Origin: Lentibacter algarum
GTDB lineage: Bacteria > Pseudomonadota > Alphaproteobacteria > Rhodobacterales > Rhodobacteraceae
DNA: 64,000 nucleotides
Direction of reading: 5' to 3'
NCBI RefSeq assembly: GCF_018860975.1
Contig: NZ_JAHKQI010000010.1
Span: 248,001 to 312,000, forward strand
Shown here: in pieces, positions 26,415 through 36,678 of the stretch
Position numbering within the stretch: the stretch's first letter is position 1
Layout: every line of letters begins with the position of its first letter
The notes under the pieces: model-generated
The model's input: only the letters and a program-made list of their open reading frames with translations
Databases searched by the model: none
Told to the model about the DNA's origin: nothing
Translations under genes and position numbers: made by a program

Positions 26415-27517
26415 GAAATCACCATCAGCTCTTTGGGAAAGTTGGTTAGGGTCACACAGCCCTCTTCGGTGATCACCACATCATCCTCGATACGCACCCC
26501 GAAGTTGCCGATCTCGTATAACCCTGGCTCGTTGGTGTAGACCGTGCCCGCAGGCAAAGGCATCTGGTTGCCGCGCACAATGTAAGGCGCTTCATGCACT
26601 TCACGGCCTAACCCGTGGCCCGTCTTGGTGCGGATGCGGCTCGCATAGGGCGAGGCTTCCAGCACGCTTGTCACCACATCGTCGATCTCATGCGCAGTGA
26701 CGCCAGCGCGGGTTGCGGCAAGGCCCGCCATGTTCGCTGCCAGCACGGTTTCATACACCGCACGCCCTTCGTCAGAGACTTCGCTCAAAAATACGGTGCG
26801 GGTGATATCGGCGGCAAAACCGTCTTTGCGCGCACCAAAGTCGATCAACAAAGCATCGCCCGTCTTTACCTTATAGTCAGCCCGTGCATGGGCATGTGGC
26901 ATCGCTGAATTGTCACCAGCAGCAACAATGGGGCTAAAAGCCAGCCCGTCAGCGCCCTCGTCAAACATGAACTTGATCAAGCTCTGCTCAATGTCTTTCT
27001 CGGTCTGCCCGAGCTTCACCCCGTCAAGCATCCGCTGCAAAGCGCGCTCCGAAATGTCGACAGCCGCCTGCATTGCAGCAATGTCGGCCTCGGTTTTGAT
27101 CATCCGTAGCGCGGAAATCTCGGCTTCGGCATCGGTGATCACAAGGTCTGGCTGGGCTTTGAGCAAAGCGTGGTGCACAAACACCCGCATCACTTGCCCC
27201 TCAACGCCAAGCGAGGAAATATCAAGATATTCAAGCAGCTGCGAAAAAGCGTCCGCGTAGCCAACTTGATCTCGCCAATCAAAGACCGCGCCTTCAAAGC
27301 CGACAAGCTTCCAGCTGCCGAGTTCAAGGTTGGGTACCAAGGCGGCGGGTGGCTTGTCAGCCGGAATGACCAGCACAAAGGGCCGCTCATGGCTCATAAA
27401 GCTGTGCTCAAGCGCACGGCTAAAGTTCGGCCCCGGCACAAGCGCAACGGCATCAACCCCAAGCTCACGGGCAACATCGGCATAATCTGCCAGTCTCTGT
27501 TTCAAGCTCTTGCTCAC
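26408..27517 (-). CDS. M24-family metallopeptidase (Xaa-Pro dipeptidase/aminopeptidase type)
   Basis: 369-residue cytoplasmic peptidase. Creatinase-like N-terminal domain (1-130) and pita-bread catalytic domain. Metal ligands are readable: Asp in DFGARKDGFAADITRT (two Asp), His in TGHGLGREVHEAPY, Glu in TNEPGLYE and Glu in VRIEDDVVI. Start is GTG 27517. Lying between the binding-protein gene and the permeases, it probably hydrolyses the imported proline-containing dipeptides, which argues that the ABC system is a genuine peptide importer. Confidence 0.88.
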   Translation of the reverse strand: MSKSLKQRLADYADVARELGVDAVALVPGPNFSRALEHSFMSHERPFVLVIPADKPPAALVPNLELGSWKLVGFEGAVFDWRDQVGYADAFSQLLEYLDISSLGVEGQVMRVFVHHALLKAQPDLVITDAEAEISALRMIKTEADIAAMQAAVDISERALQRMLDGVKLGQTEKDIEQSLIKFMFDEGADGLAFSPIVAAGDNSAMPHAHARADYKVKTGDALLIDFGARKDGFAADITRTVFLSEVSDEGRAVYETVLAANMAGLAATRAGVTAHEIDDVVTSVLEASPYASRIRTKTGHGLGREVHEAPYIVRGNQMPLPAGTVYTNEPGLYEIGNFGVRIEDDVVITEEGCVTLTNFPKELMVISC

Positions 27518-27544
27518 GGTGTTCTCTTTACCCTCAAAATGAGA

Positions 27545-27569
27545 GAGACGGCGCCTAAAACGCCGCCTC
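27545..27569 (-). other. intra-operon hairpin after the substrate-binding protein gene
   Basis: On the minus strand GAGGCGGCG ... CGCCGTCTC forms a 9-bp stem (one wobble) with a 7-nt loop, no U tract. It lies between dppA and the peptidase gene, where such hairpins often stabilise the highly expressed binding-protein mRNA or partly terminate. Confidence 0.5.
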
Positions 27570-27587
27570 CAATTGCTTAGCCGCAGC

Positions 27588-29174
27588 TTACTTCAGGCCA
27601 ACCTGGTTGAAGATGTGTCCGCCCAGCGGGTGAACAACATAGCCGTCAACTTCTGGGCGCATGGTCATGTAAACAACTGAGTGCGCGATCGTGGCCCATG
27701 GCGCTTGGTCTTTGAAGATCGCTTGAGCTTCTTTGTAAAGCTTGCTGCGCTCTTCCTGCGTTGGCAGAACCTTGGCTTTCTGGATCAGAGCGTCAAACTC
27801 TTCGTTGCACCACTGGGCGCGGTTTGACTTCGTCACACCGTCACAACCAAGCAGAACCGCAAGGAAGTTGTCGGGGTCGCCGTTGTCGCCTGTCCAACCC
27901 AGAAGCACAGCACCGTCGCGGTCCTTGGCTTTCGAGCGCTCAAGGTATTCGCCCCATTCGTATGACACGATCTCAACAGTCACGCCCACTTTTGCAAAGT
28001 CAGCCTGCATCAGCTCGGCCATACGACGCGCGTTCGGGTTGTAAGGACGCTGCACAGGCATCGCCCAGATCTTCATATTGAGGTCTTTCACGCCAGCGGC
28101 TTCCAGAGCGGCTTTCGCGGCTTCCGGATCATAGCTGTCGTCAACCGTGCTCTCGTCATACGACCACATTGTCGGCGGGATCGGGTTCTTGGCGATTTCG
28201 CCTGAACCTTGGAACACCACGTCGATGATCGCTTGCTTGTCGATCGCCATGTTAAGCGCTTTGCGCACGTCAGCGTTGTCGTAAGGCGCAACTTGAGTGT
28301 TGTAAGCAAGGTAGCCAACGTTAAGGCCCTCTTGTTCCATCACAACAACACCTTCGGCTTCTTTCATCGCCGCAACGTCAGCAGGGTTCGGGTAGGCCAT
28401 AACATGGCACTCACCAGCCTGCACCTTTTGGTAACGCACTGACGCATCAGGCGTAATCGCAAAGATCAGGCTTTCAACCTTGGCCTTGTCACCCCAGTAA
28501 GCGTCGTTGCGCAGGTAGCGGATGACAGCGTCTTTCTGGTAGGCCTGGAACGAGAACGGGCCCGTGCCGATAGGTGCCTGATTGAGCATTTCCGGCGTGC
28601 CGGCTGCCATCATCGCGTCGGCATATTCCTTCGAGAGGATCGAAGCAAAATCCATCGCCATATTGGCAATGATCGGCGCTTCAGGGCGTGTCAGATGAAA
28701 GACAACCGTGTAGTCGTCGGTCTTCTCGATGCTCTTGATCAGATCAGGCATCGACATGCCGCCGTAGTATTCCCATGTGCCGCCAGAAACCTTGTTGTAA
28801 GGGTTTTCGGCGTTGCCTTGGCGATCAAAGCTGAAAATCACATCGTCCGCGTTGAAATCGCGTGTCGGTGTGAAGTTGGCGTTGGAATGGAACTTGACGC
28901 CCTGACGCAGTTTGAACGTCACAGTCAATCCGTCTTCTGAAACTTCCCAGCTCTCTGCGAGGCCCGGAATCGTTTCTGTCGTGCCGACTTTGAACTCGGC
29001 AAGACGGTTGTAAAGCGGGTGGCTTGAGGCATCAAAAGTGGTGCCGGCCGTGTAGAGCGCGGGGTCAAAGCCTTCTGGCGAACCTTCCGAACAATAGACC
29101 AGCGATTGGGCTTGTGCCGACGCGCCAAGCGCACCGAGCAAAAGGCCCGTGGCCATAAGTTTCTTAAGTGACAT
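27588..29174 (-). CDS. dppA: peptide ABC transporter substrate-binding protein
   Basis: 528-residue periplasmic binding protein of the SBP_bac_5 family, with signal peptide MSLKKLMATGLLLGALGASAQA-type (cut after about residue 22). Family segments include LVYCSEGSPEGFDPALYTAG at the mature N-terminus, ETIPGLAESWEVSEDGL, FKLRQGVKFH and DVRKALNMAIDK. Closest in style to DppA (dipeptide) proteins. AGGAGGG precedes ATG 29174. First structural gene of the operon. Confidence 0.93.
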   Translation of the reverse strand: MSLKKLMATGLLLGALGASAQAQSLVYCSEGSPEGFDPALYTAGTTFDASSHPLYNRLAEFKVGTTETIPGLAESWEVSEDGLTVTFKLRQGVKFHSNANFTPTRDFNADDVIFSFDRQGNAENPYNKVSGGTWEYYGGMSMPDLIKSIEKTDDYTVVFHLTRPEAPIIANMAMDFASILSKEYADAMMAAGTPEMLNQAPIGTGPFSFQAYQKDAVIRYLRNDAYWGDKAKVESLIFAITPDASVRYQKVQAGECHVMAYPNPADVAAMKEAEGVVVMEQEGLNVGYLAYNTQVAPYDNADVRKALNMAIDKQAIIDVVFQGSGEIAKNPIPPTMWSYDESTVDDSYDPEAAKAALEAAGVKDLNMKIWAMPVQRPYNPNARRMAELMQADFAKVGVTVEIVSYEWGEYLERSKAKDRDGAVLLGWTGDNGDPDNFLAVLLGCDGVTKSNRAQWCNEEFDALIQKAKVLPTQEERSKLYKEAQAIFKDQAPWATIAHSVVYMTMRPEVDGYVVHPLGGHIFNQVGLK

Positions 29175-29204
29175 TAGAGTTTCCCTCCTGGTTGGTAATC
29201 ATTT

Positions 29205-29220
29205 GAAATCAGCAGATTTC
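29205..29220. promoter_or_regulatory. candidate operator between the XRE regulator and dppA
   Basis: Inverted repeat GAAATC-AGCA-GATTTC in the 67-bp gap between the regulator gene and dppA; a plausible binding site for the adjacent XRE/cupin protein. Short arms, so tentative. Confidence 0.35.
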
Positions 29221-29241
29221 TCGCCGCTGATCGTGATGGGG

Positions 29242-29901
29242 TTATCGCCTGAGCGGTAACAACTCGCGCGGGTTTTCCTCCTGCGCAGCCTCTTGCTGTC
29301 CGATCTCCGCGGACTTGTCGTATTGCATCCGGCCAACCCAAAGAACACGGGCCAACCTTTCGGTTTTGTTCGACCAACAGTGCGGCGTTGTGCCCAGATA
29401 GTGCAGGCTGTCGCCCGGCCCCATCAGGTATTCCCGCTCACCGACCATCTGTGAAATTTCACCCTCAAGAATGTAGATGATCTCTTCACCGACATGTGTA
29501 ACCACTTCTGATTCATAGCCCGGCGGCACGTTCATCACGTAAGACGTCAGCTCATGGCCCGTGCGCTCGGCACCGATCTGCTCATATGCGATCGAGGAGC
29601 CGGACACCGCAAACTGCGGCCGCTTGTCGCCGCGCGTCAGGCTGTCAACGGCACGGGGCGTGCGCACGAAATAGTCAGCCTCGACTTTGAGCGCCTGAGC
29701 AATCTGGCTCAATGTGCCTAGGGTTGGTGTCGCATTGCCGCGCTCGAGCTGGCTGAGGTAGCCCACCGACACACCCGATGCCGCAGAGAGCTGTTGCAGG
29801 GTCAACGACATACCATGTCTGAGCCTGCGCATACGCTCTCCCAGCCCATTGGCATGCCCGTTCGCCGGCTTTGGTGTTTGTTGAGGCGCGTTCTGTGGCA
29901 C
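29242..29901 (-). CDS. XRE-family regulator with C-terminal cupin domain
   Basis: 219-residue transcription factor. HTH_3 at about 20-75 (MSLTLQQLSAASGVSVGYLSQLERG), cupin sensor domain at about 115-185 (VPPGYESEVVTHVGEEIIYILEGE; GPGDSLHYLGTTPHCW). This architecture is that of PuuR-like local regulators. It sits directly upstream of and co-oriented with the dpp operon, which it most likely controls. An AT-rich promoter region lies at about 29960-30010. Confidence 0.88.
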   Translation of the reverse strand: MPQNAPQQTPKPANGHANGLGERMRRLRHGMSLTLQQLSAASGVSVGYLSQLERGNATPTLGTLSQIAQALKVEADYFVRTPRAVDSLTRGDKRPQFAVSGSSIAYEQIGAERTGHELTSYVMNVPPGYESEVVTHVGEEIIYILEGEISQMVGEREYLMGPGDSLHYLGTTPHCWSNKTERLARVLWVGRMQYDKSAEIGQQEAAQEENPRELLPLRR

Positions 29902-30071
29902 TGATCCCCCCGATCAAGCTTCAAACTGGCAATCGCTTGTCGCCAGAAACATCGAACCTGCCGCGATAAAAATTTAACGTCAAGAATAATTTTTTTACTC
30001 ATTCAAAAATTTGTCAGGCAAATACAACCCGCAGTGGCGAAAAGCCCCATAAAACATCTGCATTCAGAAAA

Positions 30072-30148
30072 TGGCGATCCCGGGAGGACTCGAACCCCCA
30101 ACCCTCTGCTTAGAAGGCAGATGCTCTATCCAGTTGAGCTACGGGACC
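30072..30148 (-). tRNA. tRNA-Arg (anticodon UCU)
   Basis: Read on the minus strand, a full cloverleaf is visible: acceptor GGTCCCG / CGGGATC, D arm GCTC...GAGC, anticodon stem TCTGC / GCAGA around the loop CTTCTAA (anticodon TCT), and a T arm with TTCGAGT. Discriminator G is followed by an encoded CCA (30072-30074). It decodes AGA/AGG, rare codons in this GC-rich genome. Confidence 0.95.
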
Positions 30149-30524
30149 GCTTGCGCCCTATTTGCGCAAACTCGCGCACAAAGGCAAGGGCCAGTTCGAA
30201 GGAGGCTAAGCCGCCTTTACCGGCGATGGCCTGTGCGCGGGCTTAAAGGAGGCTTGCAAGAGTTTGCCTTCAAAGGCTTTCACCACGTGCCGCGCGGTGT
30301 TGCCGTAGCTTGCCGGCATGCTGCGCAACTCGGGGAACAGCCAAAGACAACCCTGAGGTTTGTCCGGAACTCTGTGCGGTTTTTTCCAAAACTCTGCTCA
30401 TGACACCAATTTGTGCATTTGGCGTTGGAGCAATCATACAAATGTCGCGAATCAGGAGCAAGCGTCGGTTAAAACCTTGCTTTTACTGTGTCATTCGCAG
30501 CGTTTTTGGTGCCTTAGGCGCCGG
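30149..30524. other. 376-bp gap without a recognisable gene
   Basis: Between tRNA-Arg and the complex I subunit gene. Two short overlapping frames (30270-30461 minus, 30310-30528 plus) have no ribosome-binding site, no family features and unlikely composition. I see no repeat, terminator or RNA fold I can defend here. Confidence 0.5.
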
Positions 30525-30836
30525 TTAATGCGTCCAGGGGGTGCGCCGGTTGGTGGCGAAGTTTTCACCATACCCGCCAGCACGGATATTGGGTTTGCGC
30601 AGCTTGGGTTCTTGCACGACAGCCTCAAGACCCTTGCTCTCAGCATACTCCAGCGCGGCTTCTCGGCTGTCAAAACTCAGCTTCACCTGTGCTTGCGTGT
30701 CCGAAGAACTCGTCCAGCCCATAAGCGGATCAACTTCACGGCGTGTTTCGGGCGCAAACTCAAGCACCCAATGCTTGGTCTTGGCAACACCTGACTGCAT
30801 AGCATTTCGGGCTGGTTTATAAATACGTGCGCGCAT
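30525..30836 (-). CDS. ETC complex I subunit (NDUFS4/18-kDa-like)
   Basis: 103-residue protein of the ETC_C1_NDUFA4/NDUFS4 family, an accessory subunit of alphaproteobacterial NADH:ubiquinone oxidoreductase related to the mitochondrial 18-kDa subunit. Visible features: [14 protein letters not shown] at the N-terminus, [19 protein letters not shown], and the C-terminal [12 protein letters not shown]. As usual in this order, it is encoded away from the nuo operon. Confidence 0.9.
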   Translation of the reverse strand: MRARIYKPARNAMQSGVAKTKHWVLEFAPETRREVDPLMGWTSSSDTQAQVKLSFDSREAALEYAESKGLEAVVQEPKLRKPNIRAGGYGENFATNRRTPWTH

Positions 30837-30932
30837 GTGTGTGGCTCCTAAACTGGCGGCATTATCCTTAAACTATGGCCGTTTCACAAGCGCAAAACTG
30901 CAGGCATTCGTCTCAAGTTTGCTTGGCCAAAC

Positions 30933-32696
30933 TCATTTATAGCACTCCACAAGCTTGGTAAACGGAGCCGCCCGCGCCGCCAACGCAACAGGCTCAAGCT
31001 TTTCAGCCACGGCAGCAACCTGCGGCGTCACGCCGTTTTGCGCCAAAAACAGCTTGGCGATCTCGCCTCTGATAGCAAAATTGACGTTCTGTCGCAGGTC
31101 AAGCGAGCCATCAGCGTTTTGGCCCGGTTTAAGCTTGGCAACCACAACACCAATCACCGCACCACTGCTATCAACCACTGGCCCGCCCGAGTTCCCCGGT
31201 TGGATCGGAGCGGTGATCTGCATCTCGGTCGCGTCGCCCTGCATACCTTTCAGCGACGACAGCGTGCCGCGCGTTACATTCAGCCCTCCTAGCAAGCTCT
31301 GAAGCGGATATCCGAGCACCGTCAGATCAGAGTTGAGCGGCGCTGGTGCCGACGCGAACTGCGCAACAGCTGCGCCATCCTCGGCGCTCCCCTGCAACAG
31401 GGCCAGATCAAAGCCCTTGTCAGAGGCCAAAACTCGCAGGGCTTTTCCGTCAACCTTAAGCATGGAGCACCCATTCACCACATGTTCGTTGGTCAAAATA
31501 TGCCCGGCGTCCGAAACAACAAAGCCTGAGCCAGTTCCAACCCTCTTAGGGTCGACCACCCGTGGTAGCGGCTTGGGCTTGCGCGCGACCGCGACACTCG
31601 CAGTCTTGGGCTGAATACTGTTGTCAGGTTCAAGCGGTTTTTCCGCCACCAATGCCAGAGCCGCCTCGATGTTTTGCGCCAGATAACCGTTCTCTTCAAA
31701 ATAGAGATTGGAGACTTTGCCATCGGTAATACTTGCCGTGAAAGCCCGAAATATCTTTTCATCATGGCTTTTGGCCGACGTCAGGATCGACGACCAAAGC
31801 CCGCCAACCATGCGACTTCTGATGTAAAGATAGTCGCCGTTTGCCTGCCGTGCCGCTGACACCGCATAGTTGGTTTTGCGGGCGGTATAGGCTTTGCTGC
31901 TGCGCGCGTGCTTGTCGAGCACATACCGATGCAACCGCTCGGCCTGAGCCTGTGTGCCCCGCGTCATCGAGATGGAGAGCGAGCTATTGGCATGGTTCAC
32001 ATTTACAAATGTCTTTGAAGGCGTACCTTTGTGAAAGGCCCCGAATGGGAAGATGTAAGACATCTTCAACCAATCATTGTGGTAGTAACGCCAGTCATCG
32101 GCCTCAAGAATTTCCGCGAGCCTGAACACCAACATAGAGCTGTGCCAGTTCTGCGGAGCTGTGTTGAACTCACGCCATGCATAGGCCTGCATCGCACGCG
32201 TGCTGAACTTGCCCCACGCCCCGTCAACCAACCCAGTATAGTCGCCCTCAAACGCCAGTGCGAGCTGCAAGAAACGCTTCTCGGCGTATGACATTTGCGC
32301 CTCGGAAAACGGGCTGAAAAGGCCTTGCTTGTCTAGCGGTGCCGCGTTGTAGCTCGCTGCAATCGAGCGCTCCCGCTTCACCAAGCTCTTACCTGACGTG
32401 CAAAAAGCATCGTCCGGAATAGCTCCACGCGCTTTCAGCCGCGCCAAGGCTTGCTTTTGATCGTCCTGCCGAAGCGTGCGCCCAGTGATAGCGTACCAGC
32501 CGTTCTGCGTGCGATAGATCGTGACGTCATGTTTTGACCATCTGAGTCTGGCATCCGCCGTCGCCTCATCCGCCGTCGGACGTGATGCTAACACCACCAA
32601 GCAATACCCGTCGGCAACAAACCGGTTCGCCCAAGTTGCATTCGGTATAACGCTGGAAACGCTCAATAAAATAAAGCAAAGAAATAGCCTAAACAT
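30933..32696 (-). CDS. secreted trypsin-like serine protease with N-terminal SPOR-like and peptidoglycan-binding-like regions
   Basis: 587 residues with a signal peptide ([15 protein letters not shown], cut near residue 23). Residues about 28-100 look like a SPOR-type repeat ([28 protein letters not shown]). Residues about 135-180 resemble a peptidoglycan-binding domain ([27 protein letters not shown]). The C-terminal S1C domain has a complete triad: His405 (ILTNEHVV), Asp430 (GFDLALL) and Ser503 (PGNSGGPVV). I choose ATG 32696, preceded by GGAGG, over 32735. No PDZ domain follows. The protein at 62263 is a paralogue in which the triad is lost. Confidence 0.82.
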   Translation of the reverse strand: MFRLFLCFILLSVSSVIPNATWANRFVADGYCLVVLASRPTADEATADARLRWSKHDVTIYRTQNGWYAITGRTLRQDDQKQALARLKARGAIPDDAFCTSGKSLVKRERSIAASYNAAPLDKQGLFSPFSEAQMSYAEKRFLQLALAFEGDYTGLVDGAWGKFSTRAMQAYAWREFNTAPQNWHSSMLVFRLAEILEADDWRYYHNDWLKMSYIFPFGAFHKGTPSKTFVNVNHANSSLSISMTRGTQAQAERLHRYVLDKHARSSKAYTARKTNYAVSAARQANGDYLYIRSRMVGGLWSSILTSAKSHDEKIFRAFTASITDGKVSNLYFEENGYLAQNIEAALALVAEKPLEPDNSIQPKTASVAVARKPKPLPRVVDPKRVGTGSGFVVSDAGHILTNEHVVNGCSMLKVDGKALRVLASDKGFDLALLQGSAEDGAAVAQFASAPAPLNSDLTVLGYPLQSLLGGLNVTRGTLSSLKGMQGDATEMQITAPIQPGNSGGPVVDSSGAVIGVVVAKLKPGQNADGSLDLRQNVNFAIRGEIAKLFLAQNGVTPQVAAVAEKLEPVALAARAAPFTKLVECYK

Positions 32697-32854
32697 GCCA
32701 CCTCCGTCTGTTGAATACTCTGACCATACACGCATTATTGCGGTTGACCATCTTTTCTATACTGTCAAATCCTGTCAGCAATGAGGCCTTCCCGCCCTTG
32801 CATTCCGCTGCCAAAAACCTCACCTTATCAGCCCAAGCCAGACGCGAGCGCCCC

Positions 32855-35047
32855 ATGCCCCACGCCCATACCGACACATCCCCTGCCCTGATGAACGCGC
32901 CCAAGGGCGACGTGCGTGAGCGCGAAAAGCTCGAAGGCGGCAAACGCATCGTTATGCACACGCCCTTCACCCCCGCAGGCGACCAGCCAACAGCGATTGC
33001 CGAGCTCAAAGAGGGCATCCTTGAGGGCGAGCAAAACCAAGTGTTGCTGGGCGCCACGGGCACGGGCAAGACCTTCACAATGGCCAAGCTGATCGAGGAA
33101 ACCCAACGCCCTGCGATCATCCTCGCCCCCAACAAAACACTCGCAGCACAGCTTTATGGCGAGATGAAAGGCTTCTTTCCTGACAACGCCGTCGAGTATT
33201 TTGTCAGCTTTTACGACTACTATCAGCCCGAGGCCTATGTCGCGCGCTCTGACACGTTCATCGAGAAAGAAAGCCAGATCAACGAACAGATCGACCGTAT
33301 GCGCCACTCCGCCACGCGGGCCTTGCTGGAACGCGACGACGTGATCATCGTCGCATCTGTCTCTTGCATCTATGGCATCGGCTCGGTTGAAACCTATGGC
33401 GCGATGACACAAGACTTGGAAACCGGCAAGGAATACGACCAACGCTCCATCATGCAAGACCTCGTCGCGCAGCAATACAAACGCAATGACGCCGCTTTCC
33501 AGCGCGGCAGCTTTCGTGTGCGCGGCGACAGCCTGGAAGTCTGGCCCGCCCACCTTGAAGACCGCGCCTGGAGCCTTAGCTTCTTTGGGGACGAACTTGA
33601 ATCCATTCAGGAATTTGACCCGCTCACCGGCGAGAAAGCCGGCAACATGGATAAGGTGCGCATCTACGCCAACTCGCACTACGTGACGCCCAAACCGACG
33701 CTCATGCAAGCGATCCAGAAGATCAAAGCCGAGCTGCGCACCCGCCTCGACCAGTTCACCAACGAGGGCAAGCTCCTCGAAGCCCAGCGCCTTGAGCAGC
33801 GCACGAACTTTGACCTCGAAATGATGGAAGCACAGGGCTTTTGCAACGGCATCGAAAACTACTCACGCTACCTCACAGGCCGCGCTCCGGGCGAGCCACC
33901 GCCCACGCTGTTCGAGTTCATCCCCGACAACGCCATCGTCTTTGCCGACGAAAGCCACGTCTCGGTGCCGCAGATCGGCGGCATGTATAAGGGCGACTAC
34001 CGCCGCAAATTTACCCTGTCCGAGCACGGCTTTCGCCTGCCGTCGTGCATGGACAACCGCCCGCTCAAGTTCGAGGAATGGGACGCCATGCGCCCGCAGT
34101 CTGTCTTCGTCTCGGCGACGCCTTCAAAGTGGGAACTCGAGCAATCAGGCGGCGTCTTCGCCGAGCAGGTCATCCGCCCCACGGGCTTGCTTGATCCGGA
34201 AGTCGAAATCAGACCCGTCGAAACCCAAGTCGACGACCTGCTTGATGAGGTCAAAAAAGTCGCCGCCAACGGCCAACGCGTGCTCTGCACCACACTGACA
34301 AAACGCATGGCCGAAGACCTGACAGAATACCTCCATGAGCAAGGCGTGCGCGTGCGCTATATGCACAGCGACATCGACACGCTTGAGCGCATCGAAATCC
34401 TGCGTGATCTGCGCCTTGGCACCTTTGATGTGCTGATCGGCATCAACCTGCTGCGCGAGGGCCTCGACATTCCCGAATGTGGGTTGGTTGCGATCCTTGA
34501 TGCCGACAAGGAAGGTTTTTTGCGCTCAGAGACCTCGCTCATCCAGACCATCGGCCGCGCCGCGCGCAACGCCGATGGCCGCGTGATCATGTATGCCGAC
34601 CGCATCACCGGCAGCATGGAACGCGCCTTGGGCGAAACCGACCGCCGCCGCGCCAAGCAACACGCCTACAATGTCGAGCATGGCATCACGCCGGAAACCG
34701 TTAAGAAAAACGTCGATGACGTGCTCTCAGGCCTGTATCAAGGCGACACCGACATGAGCCGCGTCACCGCCAAGATCGACCCTGCCCTGCAAGGCGGCAA
34801 CCTCAAAGCCGTGCTCGAGGGCCTGCGCAGCGACATGCGCAAAGCCGCCGAGAACCTTGAATTTGAGGAAGCAGCCCGCCTGCGCGACGAAGTGCAAAGG
34901 CTGGAAGCCGTCGACTTGGCCATCGCCGATGACCCGCTCGCAAGACAAAGCGCCGTCGCCGCCGCCAGCGAAAAAGCCCCCCGAGGCCGCTCAACCGCAG
35001 GCCGCTCCGGCCAACGCGGCGGGAACGTGAAGCGGCGGGGGCGGTGA
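32855..35047 (+). CDS. uvrB: UvrABC system protein B
   Basis: 730-residue helicase-like subunit of nucleotide-excision repair. Walker A GATGTGKT, the beta-hairpin region [14 protein letters not shown]-like ([14 protein letters not shown]), motif [20 protein letters not shown], helicase motif [11 protein letters not shown] and the C-terminal UVR motif [26 protein letters not shown] 32855 fits the N-terminus; the frame from 32711 would run into the protease promoter. The last 40 residues are a basic Gly/Arg-rich tail. Confidence 0.97.
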   Translation: MPHAHTDTSPALMNAPKGDVREREKLEGGKRIVMHTPFTPAGDQPTAIAELKEGILEGEQNQVLLGATGTGKTFTMAKLIEETQRPAIILAPNKTLAAQLYGEMKGFFPDNAVEYFVSFYDYYQPEAYVARSDTFIEKESQINEQIDRMRHSATRALLERDDVIIVASVSCIYGIGSVETYGAMTQDLETGKEYDQRSIMQDLVAQQYKRNDAAFQRGSFRVRGDSLEVWPAHLEDRAWSLSFFGDELESIQEFDPLTGEKAGNMDKVRIYANSHYVTPKPTLMQAIQKIKAELRTRLDQFTNEGKLLEAQRLEQRTNFDLEMMEAQGFCNGIENYSRYLTGRAPGEPPPTLFEFIPDNAIVFADESHVSVPQIGGMYKGDYRRKFTLSEHGFRLPSCMDNRPLKFEEWDAMRPQSVFVSATPSKWELEQSGGVFAEQVIRPTGLLDPEVEIRPVETQVDDLLDEVKKVAANGQRVLCTTLTKRMAEDLTEYLHEQGVRVRYMHSDIDTLERIEILRDLRLGTFDVLIGINLLREGLDIPECGLVAILDADKEGFLRSETSLIQTIGRAARNADGRVIMYADRITGSMERALGETDRRRAKQHAYNVEHGITPETVKKNVDDVLSGLYQGDTDMSRVTAKIDPALQGGNLKAVLEGLRSDMRKAAENLEFEEAARLRDEVQRLEAVDLAIADDPLARQSAVAAASEKAPRGRSTAGRSGQRGGNVKRRGR

Positions 35048-35121
35048 GCTGCCCAAGCCTTGACACTCTCATTTGAGTAGTATCATTCTTTCCAAGCCAC
35101 CCCAAATTTCGGACTAAGATT

Positions 35122-35646
35122 TTGAAAAAGCTTACCATTATTCTCATATCAGTCGGACTTGTAAGTGCCTGCAAGCCCTCCCAAGCCCTTCGCGAAACTT
35201 TCAATTCCGGAACTATTGCTGGTGCAGATGCATGTATTCAGCGACTGGAGGGAAACTTACTAGATGTTACAGAAAAAAAAGTTGTCTGCTTGATTAAGCA
35301 CCAAAAGCAGATGAATAGCTTTGAAGTCTCAGGCAGGGGGTCACCAAAGATATCGTACGGGTATCTTGATAGTTTTTCTGGAAGTCTCGAAAACAGATCG
35401 GCAAATCGTGTCGTAACTTGGGTTCGCATCAAAGTTACGTCTTATGATACAGACGGCAAAAAGACAGATCATTTTTCTGAAAGCCAAGTTTGGGCTTTAC
35501 CAGCGCAACCGTTTGGATTTTCGGGCCCATTCATCAACAAGGTCGCAGAATCTTCTGAATTCAAGACTGGCTGCCCAGAAGGCGAAAATGAGTTTAAGAA
35601 CTGCTGGGTTTGGACCGTCGATCGTGCAAAAGGGCTTAGCTTATAG
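35122..35646 (+). CDS. predicted lipoprotein of unknown function (low GC)
   Basis: 174 residues beginning at TTG 35122 (MKKLTIILISVGLVSAC), with a short signal peptide and lipobox VSAC, so Cys17 would be lipidated. Contains a C-terminal Cys pair (TGCPEGENEFKNCW) and a central segment RVVTWVRIKVTSYDTDGKKTD that looks like an immunoglobulin-like or FxLYD-type beta domain. I do not recognise the family. Codon use is visibly AT-richer than uvrB and most of the window, suggesting a recent arrival. Confidence 0.6.
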   Translation: MKKLTIILISVGLVSACKPSQALRETFNSGTIAGADACIQRLEGNLLDVTEKKVVCLIKHQKQMNSFEVSGRGSPKISYGYLDSFSGSLENRSANRVVTWVRIKVTSYDTDGKKTDHFSESQVWALPAQPFGFSGPFINKVAESSEFKTGCPEGENEFKNCWVWTVDRAKGLSL

Positions 35647-35710
35647 AGGTCGCTTCCACTCTCCCGTTGACAACCCGCTGCAACGCGGAATCAAGGCCGC
35701 AGGCCGCCGC

Positions 35711-35757
35711 GTATCGCGTCACATTGCAGATACTGCAATGTGACTGGGCCGCCCCAC
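35711..35757 (+). repeat. dispersed palindromic repeat B, copy 2
   Basis: Perfect 11-bp arms GTCACATTGCA (35718-35728) and TGCAATGTGAC (35734-35744), spacer GATAC, then GGGCCGCCCCAC. It is the reverse complement counterpart of 12031-12080, including the flanks. It lies just after the low-GC lipoprotein gene. Confidence 0.75.
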
Positions 35758-35859
35758 GGCACGGCGATTTGGCCAAGGTCATGCGATGTCGTGAGGGCAC
35801 ACGGATTTGGCTAAGATAAAGTGCTCAATTTGAACGGTGTATCGCCGCACCTCGGCCCG

Positions 35860-36450
35860 TCAATGCGCGGCTTCGCGCACCACCAACCCTTGCAGCACCA
35901 CCTTGTCGTCGCGCCAACTGCCCTTCACCAACCGACCGCCTTCTCGCAGGATCGGATGTTTGCTTTGCCAATCGCGAAAGCGGTCGTTGCTGATGACTTG
36001 GCAGTTCAACTTCGCGGCACCCGCGAGCAAAAGCGGGTCGGCGGGCATGCCCTTGGGCGCGACATGCACTTGTTTTGAGGCCAGATCAAACTTACGCGCC
36101 AAGTGGTCTGGGCCCATATAGCGGCCTTCAAGCAGGTAGCCCGCATTGGCGTCAAACCACACCACAGGCACTAGCCCTTTGTACTTTAGTTTCACCAGCA
36201 GTGCATAGAGCGCCACCTCACTAACCTTCTCGCCCTTCCAGTAGAGAATGTTGGAGCCGTCAATAACAACATAGTTCTTCTTGCCCCGCCGAAAGCCCGT
36301 TTTGCCCCCGCGCCCACGCCCACGCCGCAACAATAGCAGAAGGTAAACCCCTGCAAGCAAAGCCGCGCCAACTCCGAAATAGTCTAGGTTTTCTGCTAGC
36401 CTGGGGTAGTCAGTAAGGACGTGTTGGAGCTGTTCAAATAAACGGGACAA
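35860..36450 (-). CDS. membrane-anchored Zc3h12a-like (NYN/PIN-fold) ribonuclease
   Basis: 196 residues. One transmembrane helix at about 25-42 (FGVGAALLAGVYLLLLL), a basic linker, then an NYN domain of the Zc3h12a/regnase type facing the cytoplasm. Metal-binding acids are in place: Asp64 and Asn67 (VVIDGSNILYW), Asp100 (VVWFDANAG), Asp138 (MPADPLLLAGA), Asp156 and Asp160 (VISNDRFRDW). The close match to the eukaryotic regnase core suggests an active RNase, possibly for membrane-proximal mRNA. Single gene. Confidence 0.78.
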   Translation of the reverse strand: MSRLFEQLQHVLTDYPRLAENLDYFGVGAALLAGVYLLLLLRRGRGRGGKTGFRRGKKNYVVIDGSNILYWKGEKVSEVALYALLVKLKYKGLVPVVWFDANAGYLLEGRYMGPDHLARKFDLASKQVHVAPKGMPADPLLLAGAAKLNCQVISNDRFRDWQSKHPILREGGRLVKGSWRDDKVVLQGLVVREAAH

Positions 36451-36678
36451 ACGGCACTCCGCAGCCAGTGAGAACCGTCAAAACTGTCAGCAAAGCCATA
36501 ATGCGCATCGGTTAACCTCATGTGTTTTTTGCCAAACTAGGTCAGCGCTTGTCTGTCTTGCAATCCGGCCAAACCCGAAAGCCGCAGGGTGAGTCTCTGT
36601 CACAACAGTTCCCCTCCCCGATCCGCGTTAACCAATCCTTCACCCTTCGTAATCATGGTGAACACGGAATTAACGATA

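Noticed and set aside
22562-29174. The ABC operon as the uptake system for the phosphonate cassette
   Set aside because: It is convergent, has its own XRE regulator and includes an M24 prolyl peptidase, which points to peptides; sharing a CTAG stop overlap is only adjacency.
30310-30528. 72-codon frame in the gap after tRNA-Arg
   Set aside because: No ribosome-binding site, Cys-rich random-looking translation, overlaps a competing frame on the other strand.
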